A DNA stretch of 64,000 bases from Corallococcus sp. EGB (GTDB lineage Bacteria > Myxococcota > Myxococcia > Myxococcales > Myxococcaceae): contig NZ_CP079946.1 in NCBI RefSeq assembly GCF_019968905.1, forward strand, positions 6,297,356-6,361,355. The letters run 5' to 3'. A program made the position numbers and the translations under genes. The first letter of the stretch is position 1, and each line of letters opens with the position of its first letter. Below are positions 34,848 to 41,969 of the stretch, piece by piece. The notes beneath the pieces were generated by a model. The model saw nothing but the letters and a program-made list of their open reading frames with translations, was not told the DNA's origin and did no database searches.

Positions 34848-35210
34848 TTACATTTTATTGAGAATGAAGGCCGCCAGCAGGTCGGTCTCCGAATTGGGCT
34901 TGCGCTCGGGGGTGGGCGCACCCACTTCCGCCACATAACCCGGAACCACTTCATAGGCGGAGTCCCCCACCAGGATGGAATCGGCCATCTGCTCGGCGCC
35001 CAGGCGGCCCAGCTGCTCCTCGGTCTTCACGCGGGACACGAGCCGGTGGGTGTCCTCCCCGGACACCAGCTGCACCACATGGACGGCGGGCGTGAGGGGC
35101 CAGGCGCTCCCTCCCTCGGCGGCGACCACCAGGCGGCCTTCGCGCAGGTCTGCTTTGTCCGCCAGCGCCCACTCCTCGAGTTGGGCCTGGGACAGAAAGA
35201 GCTTCGTCAC
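34848..35210 (-). CDS. Conserved hypothetical protein at the head of the haem operon
   Basis: 120 residues from a GTG start. No signal peptide or membrane segment. The pattern WALADKADLREGRLVV and YEVVPGYVAEVG suggests a small alpha/beta cytosolic domain; no family is recognised with certainty. TATAGG (minus strand, 35219-35224) lies eight bases before the GTG without a ribosome site, so the mRNA may be leaderless. It precedes the CcsA/HemX-like gene by 55 bases and may be the first cistron of the haem operon. Confidence 0.72.
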   Translation of the reverse strand: MTKLFLSQAQLEEWALADKADLREGRLVVAAEGGSAWPLTPAVHVVQLVSGEDTHRLVSRVKTEEQLGRLGAEQMADSILVGDSAYEVVPGYVAEVGAPTPERKPNSETDLLAAFILNKM

Positions 35211-35384
35211 GGCCCCAGCCTATACCACCCTCCTGCCGGGCGGGCCGGAAATGGGGTGCAACCGCCGGCCAGATGCGGCATCCGTTCCACGCAAAAGCGG
35301 CCCGGCATTCCCGCCCTCCAGGGCACCCGCCGGGCCCGGGGTTCAGGTAGCACCCTATCCAAGCCGTAGACACGAGGAGACGAC

Positions 35385-35711
35385 ATGGCTGGCGACGTGA
35401 TCAACATCGGTGATTCGGACTTCCAGAAGCAGGTCCTGGATTCGCAACAACCCGTGCTGGTGGACTTCTGGGCCACCTGGTGCGCGCCCTGCCGCGCCAT
35501 CGCGCCCTCCGTCGAGGCGCTGTCCGGCCAGTACAAGGGCCAGGTGACGTTCGCGAAGATGGACATCGACGCGAACCAGGACACGCCCCAGAAGTATGGC
35601 ATCCGCTCCATCCCCACCCTGCTGCTCTTCAAGGGCGGCAAGGTCGTGGACCAGATCGTCGGCGCGGTGCCCAAGTCGAGGATCGACGAGGTCATCCGGA
35701 AGAATCTCTGA
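35385..35711 (+). CDS. trxA: Thioredoxin
   Basis: 108 residues, a single thioredoxin fold acting as cytoplasmic disulfide reductant. The active site is WCAPC (32-36) rather than the usual WCGPC; the buried Asp in VDFWATW and the cis-Pro in IRSIPTLLLF are present. GAGGAG six bases before the ATG is a strong ribosome site. A GC-rich hairpin follows the stop. The G-to-A change in the motif is known among proteobacterial thioredoxins and should shift redox potential slightly. Confidence 0.95.
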   Translation: MAGDVINIGDSDFQKQVLDSQQPVLVDFWATWCAPCRAIAPSVEALSGQYKGQVTFAKMDIDANQDTPQKYGIRSIPTLLLFKGGKVVDQIVGAVPKSRIDEVIRKNL

Positions 35712-35729
35712 GCCCACGGGTTCCCGGTG

Positions 35730-35755
35730 ACGGGCGCGCCGCACCGCGCGCCCGT
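35730..35755 (+). terminator. Hairpin after trxA
   Basis: A perfect 10-bp GC stem (35730-35739 with 35746-35755) with a 6-base loop lies 18 bases after the stop. There is no T tract, so termination would need Rho or other help. Confidence 0.5.
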
Positions 35756-36156
35756 GCCTCCACGTCCCCTCCCGCCCATGGCGCCCCCTGGCCTCCACCG
35801 CCAGGCTTCCCGCGCCCGGTGAGAGGGGACGTCGCGTCTGGGCTCCCAACCAGACACCCGGGCGTGACACGGGTCCCGGTTCGATATGTCTGTAGAAAGA
35901 CAACTCACCGCGACGGTAAGGGCTTTCACTTACCGGGTATCAGCCGCCCCCTGAGGCAGACGTTTCTCTGCTCTTGAGACAGGCCTCCGCCCGGGCCCGC
36001 TGGACGATCCTCCCGTCTTGTTTTGTTCAACAGACATTGAAATTGCATTACGAGTCAAACACGACCCCAACATGCCTTGTTGACAGAGTTCGCCACACCA
36101 GACACAAGACATGCGTACACGCCTGTCTTGATTGGCGAGTTTCTACAGGAGTTTTC
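35756..36156 (+). other. Long structured, lower-GC leader region before the AT-hook gene
   Basis: About 400 bases without a credible gene. The last 280 are clearly poorer in GC than the surrounding chromosome. They hold several small inverted repeats: CGGTAAG/CTTACCG (35914-35935), GCAGA/TCTGC near 35956-35971, a TGTCT/AGACA pair near 35887-35901 and the large dyad at 36105-36130. A perfect TTGACA at 36080-36085 has no matching -10 at normal spacing. It may be a long 5' leader, a regulatory region with repeated CAAGACA-type half-sites, or contain a small RNA. Confidence 0.55.
36105..36130 (+). promoter_or_regulatory. 26-bp dyad (operator or leader hairpin)
   Basis: CAAGACA (36105-36111) and TGTCTTG (36124-36130) are perfect inverted repeats, and the inside continues with GCGT/ACGC, leaving one mismatch and a 2-base centre. 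It ends 16 bases before the AGGAG of the AT-hook gene. It could bind a dimeric regulator as DNA or fold as an 11-pair hairpin in RNA. Confidence 0.6.
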
Positions 36157-36498
36157 ATGGCACGCCTTCGCAAAGAATTGACCTCGCAAGCACCGCTGAC
36201 CCCTGCCCTGACGTCGTGGGCGGAGGCGCTGGGGGATGCGATCGGCCGCGGCATGCTGCGCGCGCTGAACACGGGAATGCCGGGCATGGGCTCTGTCGCG
36301 GCCTCGCCGGGCAACGGCGCGGTGATGGCGGGTCGCCGCCGCGGCCGTCCCCCGAAGACGGTGGCGGGCGGGCCGGTGCCCATGGACCGCCGCTGCACGG
36401 TCAATGGCTGCACCCGCGAGCAGCGCTCCAAGGGCCTGTGTTCCGCGCACTACCAGGCCGAGCGCCGCAGGCAGATCGCCTCCGGCAAGCCGGCCTGA
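36157..36498 (+). CDS. Small AT-hook protein with C-terminal Cys/His (zinc) motif
   Basis: 113 residues from ATG 36157, with AGGAG six bases upstream; the longer frame upstream runs through the structured leader and is rejected. A helical N-terminus (SWAEALGDAIGRGMLRAL) is followed by a Gly/Pro linker, an AT-hook RRRGRPPK (60-67) and a CysHis cluster C80-x4-C85-x9-C95-x2-H98 in a stretch ending AERRRQ. AT-hooks bind the minor groove of AT-rich DNA; the Cys/His unit should bind zinc. In very GC-rich DNA such a protein would favour rare AT-rich sites such as promoters, perhaps its own. Target genes are unknown. Confidence 0.82.
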   Translation: MARLRKELTSQAPLTPALTSWAEALGDAIGRGMLRALNTGMPGMGSVAASPGNGAVMAGRRRGRPPKTVAGGPVPMDRRCTVNGCTREQRSKGLCSAHYQAERRRQIASGKPA

Positions 36499-36517
36499 AG
36501 GCAGCGCAACCGGGGCC

Positions 36518-37165
36518 CTACTCGCCGCGCCAGGGGTCTCCGGGCGTGGTGGCCTTGAGCAGCTCCCAGGCCGCCATCACGTCGATGACCCGCTCCAGCT
36601 CATTGGGCAGGGAGCGGGCGCGCTGGGACTTGAGGTACTCCTCCGTGAAGGCCCTGAGGCGCATGCCCAGGAAGAGCCTCGCGAGCGCCACCTCCGTCTG
36701 ACCGGAGAACTCCAGGAAGCGCAGGGCGAACCCGCTGCGGCCCTCGTCCTCCGGGCCGCGCTCCTCCCGCACGATCTCCGCGCGGGCCTCCACGGGGGAG
36801 GCGCCCTCCTCCAGCGCGAAGCGCGTGCGCACCACCGTGCCCATGGGCAGGAAGAAGGTGCTCGCGAGGAAGGCGCCGCTGACGCTCACGTTCACGGACG
36901 TGAGCTTCGCGGAGAAGCGCCGGCCGCCCGCGCCGTCCTCCACCCAGAGGTCGAAGTGCGTGGCCAGCTGCGCGCGCGGGAAGTGCCGGTGCTCCGGCTC
37001 CCCCTGGTTCATCTCGATGCGCGGCGCCCCTCCAGGCACGGGCAGGGGCACGCCGCGCGTCGTGCCCACGGGCGGGACGAACGGCCGGGATGTCTGCGCG
37101 CCCTCTGGCCCGCGGACCGCCGCGGCCGCCTTCACCGTCGTCGCACCCTTCCTCTGAACCACCAT
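36518..37165 (-). CDS. PilZ-domain protein
   Basis: 215 residues from ATG 37165, with GGAGG five bases upstream; the longer frame is a shadow of rodA. A Pro/Gly-rich lead of about 55 residues precedes the PilZ domain: RHFPRAQLATHF supplies the basic motif, and NVSVSGAFL is the N-x-S-x-x-G motif that together bind cyclic di-GMP. The basic motif is less regular than the usual RxxxR, so binding should be tested. A helical C-terminal 60 residues follow. The gene starts 17 bases after rodA stops, so it appears to be the last cistron of mreC-mreD-mrdA-rodA. Confidence 0.85.
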   Translation of the reverse strand: MVVQRKGATTVKAAAAVRGPEGAQTSRPFVPPVGTTRGVPLPVPGGAPRIEMNQGEPEHRHFPRAQLATHFDLWVEDGAGGRRFSAKLTSVNVSVSGAFLASTFFLPMGTVVRTRFALEEGASPVEARAEIVREERGPEDEGRSGFALRFLEFSGQTEVALARLFLGMRLRAFTEEYLKSQRARSLPNELERVIDVMAAWELLKATTPGDPWRGE

Positions 37166-37182
37166 CGGAGCCTCCGCGGCCG

Positions 37183-38334
37183 TCAGAACATGTGACGGCG
37201 CATGCTGATGTTCACCAGCAGCCCGATGCACAACATCACCGACAGCATCGAGGAGCCGCCGTAGCTCATGAGGGGCAACGTGATGCCCGTCACCGGCAAC
37301 AGGCCAATGACCATGCCGATGTTTTCGAACACCTGCCAGAAAAGTGTGGCCACCACCCCCACCGCGACGAACGCTCCAAAACGGTCGCGTGCGCTGAATC
37401 CCACGCCCAATCCGAAAATGAAGATGCCGCCGTAGAGCACGAGCAACAGGAGACAGGAGAAGAAGCCGTGCTCCTCTGCCCACACGGAGAAGATGAAATC
37501 CGTGTGCTGTTCCGGCAGGAAGCGCAGGCCTGTCTGGGTTCCCTCACGCCAGCCCTTGCCGGTCAGCCCACCGGAGCCCACGGCAATCTTGGATTGCGCC
37601 GCGTGATAACCGCTGCCGCGCAGGTCCGCCTCCGGGTCCAGCCATCCGGAGATGCGCTGGCTCTGATGTTTCTTGAGGAAGTGGCGCACGATGGTGGTGC
37701 GCGGCTCGGGCATCTCCCGGATGTAGTCATTCCAGATGATGAGGCCGCCCACCAGCGCGCCCGCCACCAGCGTGGCGGCCAGGTACCAGCGCACCTTGCC
37801 GAAGAGGATGACGGTGCCGGAGGCCAGGAAGATCATCAGCGCGGTGCCCAGGTCCGGCTGCACCAGCACCAGCACGAAGGGCACCATCACCACGAGCACC
37901 GGCTTCCACAGACGCACGATGCCGTAGGACGACTGATTGGGCTGGAAGTCGTCGTGGTAGACCTTGGCCAGCATCAGCACGACGCCAATCTTCATGAACT
38001 CCGCGGGCTGCAGGCGGAACGGGCCAATGACGAACCAGCTCTCCGCGCCCTTGGCCGTGTGCCCCACCACGCGCAGCGCCAGCAGCGCCAGGATGTTGAG
38101 CACGTAGATGGGGAAGGCCATCCGTTGGATCCAACGGTAGTCCACCAGGCACACCATCAACACGGCGCCAATGCCCACGGCCAGGTAGAGCGCCTGGCTG
38201 TGCCACACGGGTGCCATGGGGGGCCGGGCGGCGGACGCCAGGTTCCAGATGCCCAGGAAGCACACGCCCAGCACGCACACGACGAGCGCCCACGGCACGT
38301 GGGGCATCATCCGGCGCTCAATCCGCAGTTGCAC
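37183..38334 (-). CDS. rodA: Rod-shape SEDS glycosyltransferase RodA
   Basis: 383 residues, about ten membrane helices. SEDS proteins polymerise lipid II into glycan strands. Signature parts are WFVIGPFRLQPAEFMKIG, LVQPDLGTALM (with the catalytic-region Asp), IAVGSGGLTGKGWREGTQ and TGITLPLMSYGGSSM. Start choice: GTG 38334 overlaps the mrdA stop by 17 bases, while ATG 38310 gives an 8-base gap; neither has a strong ribosome site. Works with the penicillin-binding protein encoded just upstream. Confidence 0.97.
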   Translation of the reverse strand: MQLRIERRMMPHVPWALVVCVLGVCFLGIWNLASAARPPMAPVWHSQALYLAVGIGAVLMVCLVDYRWIQRMAFPIYVLNILALLALRVVGHTAKGAESWFVIGPFRLQPAEFMKIGVVLMLAKVYHDDFQPNQSSYGIVRLWKPVLVVMVPFVLVLVQPDLGTALMIFLASGTVILFGKVRWYLAATLVAGALVGGLIIWNDYIREMPEPRTTIVRHFLKKHQSQRISGWLDPEADLRGSGYHAAQSKIAVGSGGLTGKGWREGTQTGLRFLPEQHTDFIFSVWAEEHGFFSCLLLLVLYGGIFIFGLGVGFSARDRFGAFVAVGVVATLFWQVFENIGMVIGLLPVTGITLPLMSYGGSSMLSVMLCIGLLVNISMRRHMF

Positions 38335-40378
38335 TGTCGTCTCCGGTTTCCGAGGGCGGCTGGATGGGCTCGCCCGGCCGGCTCACCGGCGGGGGCGGCA
38401 CCACGGCGCGGGTGAGCGCCGCTTCATCCAGGCTGGGCGCCGGCGGCAGCGACGGCGTGTAGGGCTGGTTGGCGCGGGGCGGCGGCGACGTGGCGTCCTG
38501 CGCCTTCATTTCGAAGTACTTCTTCATCACGGCCAGCGCCGTGGGCGCCGCGTCCACGCCGCCGTGGCCGCCGTGCTCGTTGAGCACCACCACGGCCAGC
38601 TCCGGCTTGTCCGCGGGCGCGAAGCCGGCGAACCACGCGTGGTCGCGCTCGAAGTAGCTCATCTGGTGCGTCTTCAGGCGCACCGTGCCGATGCGCGCCA
38701 CCTGCGCGGTGCCCGTCTTGGCCGCCACCAGCATGTCCGGGGGCAGGCCCGACTTCTGCCGGGCGCGGTACGCGGTGCCGCCGGGCTCCTGCGCCACCGC
38801 CTCCAGGCCCTCCACGATGGCCTTCAGGTGCGCGGGGTTGATGTCCACCTTGGACACCACCTCCGGCTTGAACTCCTCCGTCACCTGTCCGTCCAGGTTC
38901 TCCAGCCGCTGCACCATCTGCGGCTTGTAGAGCTTCCCGCCGTTGGCCACGGCCGCGTACACCAGCGCCAGCTGCAGGGGCGTGACGTTGTCGTCTCCCT
39001 GCCCGATGGCGCTGTTGAGCGCCATGCCCTTGGTGTAGCCGCCCGGCGAGGCTTTGTCGTGGTACGCGCTGGACGGCATGATGCCCGGCACCTCCGCCAC
39101 CACGCCGATGCCGGTGGGGCGGCCCAGGCCCAGCGACTTGCCCATCTCCGCGATGGGGTCCAGGCCGATGGTGTCCGCCACCTTGTAGAACCACGAGTCG
39201 CACGACGCCTTCATGGCGCCCCGGGCGTCCAGGGGCCCGTGGCCGCTGTCCTTGTGGCAGCGCCACACGCGCGCGCCCAGCCGGTAGCCGCCGGAGCAGT
39301 TCACCACCGTCTCCGGGCGGAACACGCCGGACTTGAAGGCCGCCAGCTGCGTCACGACCTTGAAGGTGGAGCCGGGGCTGTAGTGCTCCGCGGCCACGCG
39401 GTTGATCATCGGGTGGAGCGGATCCCTCGCCAGCGTGGCCATCTGCTGCGGCGTCACGCGGCCGGTGAGCAGGTTGGGGTCGAAGCCGGGGCGGGACACC
39501 AGCGCCTTGATGAAGCCGGTGTTCACGTCGATGGCCACCACCGCGCCCGTCACGCCCGGGAACGCGCGCTCCGCCTCCTCCTGCAGGCGCATGTCGATGG
39601 AGAGCACCACGTTGCTGCCGGCCGTGGGAGGAATGACCGCGTTCTCCCCCAGCATGACGTTGAGCTCTTCAATCGTCTGGCCGCGCGCGTTCACCACCTC
39701 CTTGCGAACGCCGTCCTGCCCGCGCAGCTTGGATTCGAAGTAGCGCTCCAGGCCGCGCCGGCCGATGTAGTCCCCCAGGGCGTACTTGGCGCCGTCCGCG
39801 TTGAGGCGGTCCAGCTCCTCCTGGGTGATTTCGTTCATGTAGCCCAGCACGTGCGACAGCACCGTGTCCGCGCGGTAGTTGCGGTGCGGCACGGGCACCA
39901 CCTCCACGCCGTCCAGGATGTCGCGCCGGGCGTTGAGCCGGTCGTACTCGTCCCGCGTCAGGTCCACGCGCACCGGCACCGGCTGGAAGGGCGCGTTGCG
40001 GCGGCTCGCGCGGATGAGGTCTTCAATCTTCTTGCGCTGATCCCCGTCCCACTGGAGCAGCTCCGCCAGACGCGGAATGACCTGCTCGAAGCAGTCCGTG
40101 CAGAAGGCGGGCGTGACGAAGGCGTCGAAGGAGGGACGGCTGTCCACCAGGATGGTGCCGCGCGCGTCCTTGATGACGCCGCGGTCGGCGCGCAGGCGCA
40201 CCTCCTTCACGAAGTTCGCCACGCTCTTGGCGGCGTACTCCTCATGGCGGATGAGCTGGAGCCGGTACAGCTGGATGGCCAGCGCCACCATGCCCAGCGA
40301 CATGGCCAGGCCCAGCCACAGGAAGCGGCGCTTCAGGTCCCGGCCCGGGGTGGTGTTGCCAATGGTCGGAGGCGTCAA
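38318..40378 (-). CDS. mrdA: Penicillin-binding protein 2 (elongasome transpeptidase)
   Basis: 686 residues from TTG 40378, which overlaps the mreD stop as TTGA; the family N-terminus (KRRFLWLGLAMSLG membrane anchor) needs a start about here. Pedestal domain residues include RADRGVIKDARG and GRRGLERYFESKLRG. The transpeptidase domain has STFK (S337, K340), SCDSWFY as the second motif and KTGTAQV as the third. It crosslinks new glycan strands made by RodA. A Pro-rich C-terminal tail of about 50 residues is extra. Confidence 0.96.
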   Translation of the reverse strand: MTPPTIGNTTPGRDLKRRFLWLGLAMSLGMVALAIQLYRLQLIRHEEYAAKSVANFVKEVRLRADRGVIKDARGTILVDSRPSFDAFVTPAFCTDCFEQVIPRLAELLQWDGDQRKKIEDLIRASRRNAPFQPVPVRVDLTRDEYDRLNARRDILDGVEVVPVPHRNYRADTVLSHVLGYMNEITQEELDRLNADGAKYALGDYIGRRGLERYFESKLRGQDGVRKEVVNARGQTIEELNVMLGENAVIPPTAGSNVVLSIDMRLQEEAERAFPGVTGAVVAIDVNTGFIKALVSRPGFDPNLLTGRVTPQQMATLARDPLHPMINRVAAEHYSPGSTFKVVTQLAAFKSGVFRPETVVNCSGGYRLGARVWRCHKDSGHGPLDARGAMKASCDSWFYKVADTIGLDPIAEMGKSLGLGRPTGIGVVAEVPGIMPSSAYHDKASPGGYTKGMALNSAIGQGDDNVTPLQLALVYAAVANGGKLYKPQMVQRLENLDGQVTEEFKPEVVSKVDINPAHLKAIVEGLEAVAQEPGGTAYRARQKSGLPPDMLVAAKTGTAQVARIGTVRLKTHQMSYFERDHAWFAGFAPADKPELAVVVLNEHGGHGGVDAAPTALAVMKKYFEMKAQDATSPPPRANQPYTPSLPPAPSLDEAALTRAVVPPPPVSRPGEPIQPPSETGDDSATAD

Positions 40379-40875
40379 CGGAGCAACCCCGCCGGGCGCT
40401 CCTGCGCCACTTCGAACCGCTTGAACAGCGGGAAGAGGAGCAGCGCCGCCGCGCCCGTGAGCGCCAGCTGCACCGGCATGCCGGAGAGCAGCGGCGTCGT
40501 GGAGCCGTCCTTCACCGTGAGCCAGGTGAAGAACGTGGACAAGACGCCGTGGCCCAGGTCCGCGCCCATGGCGAACAGCGCGAAGGCCACCGGCCCGCGC
40601 ACGTCCACGAACGACGCCACCAGCCGGCCCACCAGGAAGGTGAACACGGCCAGGAAGGTGAACAGGCCCGTGGGCTGCCCGCTCATCAGGTCCAGGAGGT
40701 AGCCCACCGCGAAGGCGGAGCACGCCCCTTCCGTGAGGCTCGCCCGGAGCGCGAGGAAGGCCACCAGCACCACCGTGACGTCCACGCGGCCCAGCACCAG
40801 CCCCGCCTGCTGGACGAACACGGACTCCAGCGTGAGCAGCACCAGCGCCAGGATGACGGTCACCAGGAACTTCAT
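40375..40875 (-). CDS. mreD: Rod-shape protein MreD
   Basis: 166 residues, five to six membrane helices. The pattern VDVTVVLVAFLALR, GYLLDLMSGQPTGLFTF and LVASFVDVRGP is typical of MreD, a membrane partner of MreC in the elongasome. Its ATG overlaps the mreC stop (ATGA) and its stop overlaps the mrdA TTG. Confidence 0.93.
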   Translation of the reverse strand: MKFLVTVILALVLLTLESVFVQQAGLVLGRVDVTVVLVAFLALRASLTEGACSAFAVGYLLDLMSGQPTGLFTFLAVFTFLVGRLVASFVDVRGPVAFALFAMGADLGHGVLSTFFTWLTVKDGSTTPLLSGMPVQLALTGAAALLLFPLFKRFEVAQERPAGLLR

Positions 40876-41738
40876 TTCTGCGTGCCCTCCGCGGCGGCCC
40901 CGCCGGTGGCGGCCATCTCACTGTACGGACTGCCCACCACCAGGACCTCCTCCAGCCGGCTGGTGTCCACCGCGGGCGTGATGTCCGCGCCCTGGAACAT
41001 GCCGTGCTCCTTCTTCTCCAGCTGCGTCACGCGCCCCACGACCAGCCCCGGCGGATAGATGCCGTCCGTGCCGGAGGTGATGATGAGGTCGCCGTTCTCC
41101 ACGTCCTCCGTGCGCAGCATGTTCTCCAGCGTCAGGGGGCCGTTGCCCGCGCCCGCCGCCGTGCCGCGCGCCCGGGAGCGCTGCACCCGCACCGCCACCC
41201 GGCTCTGCGGATCCGTCACCAGCGCCACGTCCGCGTAGCCGCCCGTGGACCGGATGACCTGCCCGACGATGCCGTCCGGCGTCACCACCGACATGCCCCG
41301 GAACACCCCGTCCTTCTCCCCGCTGCTGATCCGCACCGACAGGAGCTTCGCCACCGGATTGACGCCCACCACCCGCGCCGGAATCTCCGGACCGGGCACG
41401 GCCTCCGCGTACGCCAGGAGCTTGCGCAGCCGCCCGTTCTCCGCGCGCGTCTCGCCCAGCGCCTGCACCGTCGCCCGCAGCTGCATGTTCTCCAGCCGCA
41501 GCGCGTCATTGTCCTGACGCACGCCACGCAGGTCCAGGTAGTTGCGCACCGCGGCCACGGCGCCGTCAATGCCGGCGGTGAGCCCCTGCTGCACGGGGGC
41601 CGTGAGCGCGATGACGCCCCGGTCGACGAAGTTCGGGTCGCGGCCGCGCCGGCCGCCCAGCAGGAAGGCGCCGAGCGGGTACAGCAGGAGGGCGGCCACG
41701 AGGAGGAAGCGGCGGTACCGCTTGAGAAGAGACAGCAC
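40872..41738 (-). CDS. mreC: Rod-shape protein MreC
   Basis: 288 residues from GTG 41738. One membrane helix near the start (FLLVAALLLYPLGAFLLG), then a coiled coil (about 70-110, DNDALRLENMQLRATVQAL) and the beta-barrel MreC domain with ARVVGVNPVAKLLSVRISSG, GIVGQVIRSTGGYADVALVTD and GDLIITSGTDGIYPPGLVVG. It scaffolds the elongasome in the periplasm. First gene of the operon; mreB is not in the window. Confidence 0.96.
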   Translation of the reverse strand: MLSLLKRYRRFLLVAALLLYPLGAFLLGGRRGRDPNFVDRGVIALTAPVQQGLTAGIDGAVAAVRNYLDLRGVRQDNDALRLENMQLRATVQALGETRAENGRLRKLLAYAEAVPGPEIPARVVGVNPVAKLLSVRISSGEKDGVFRGMSVVTPDGIVGQVIRSTGGYADVALVTDPQSRVAVRVQRSRARGTAAGAGNGPLTLENMLRTEDVENGDLIITSGTDGIYPPGLVVGRVTQLEKKEHGMFQGADITPAVDTSRLEEVLVVGSPYSEMAATGGAAAEGTQK

Positions 41739-41819
41739 GGACGGGGGCTTTCCCGGGGTGGGCGGAGGACGGGGGTGAAAGGGGGGCGAGGGGCGGGCTA
41801 AGCTGGCTGAATCGCTTGC

Positions 41820-41849
41820 ATTTTCCGGTCTGTTGTCCTACGCAGTCAA
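41820..41849 (-). promoter_or_regulatory. Candidate promoter for the mreC operon
   Basis: On the minus strand, TTGACT (41849-41844) and GAAAAT (41825-41820) are 18 bases apart, matching consensus at five and four of six positions. The leader to mreC would be about 75 bases. Confidence 0.35.
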
Positions 41850-41969
41850 GGCCCGGATGAGGGGGTGTTGACACTCATGCATCCCCACCGGCCGGGCTAC
41901 CAACAACACGGCGCCGCGAGACCTTCCGCAAGGTGATTCGCGGGCGCTTCCGACCGTGAAGTGACGACA

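Noticed and set aside
35974-36156. N-terminal extension of the AT-hook protein by 61 codons
   Set aside because: It runs through the structured low-GC leader, while ATG 36157 has an ideal AGGAG site; the extension has no protein-like pattern.
38216-40702. An 828-codon plus-strand open frame
   Set aside because: Antisense to mrdA and mreD; composition is typical of shadow frames.
41868-41873. Perfect TTGACA before the PpiD-like gene
   Set aside because: No acceptable -10 lies 16-19 bases downstream.
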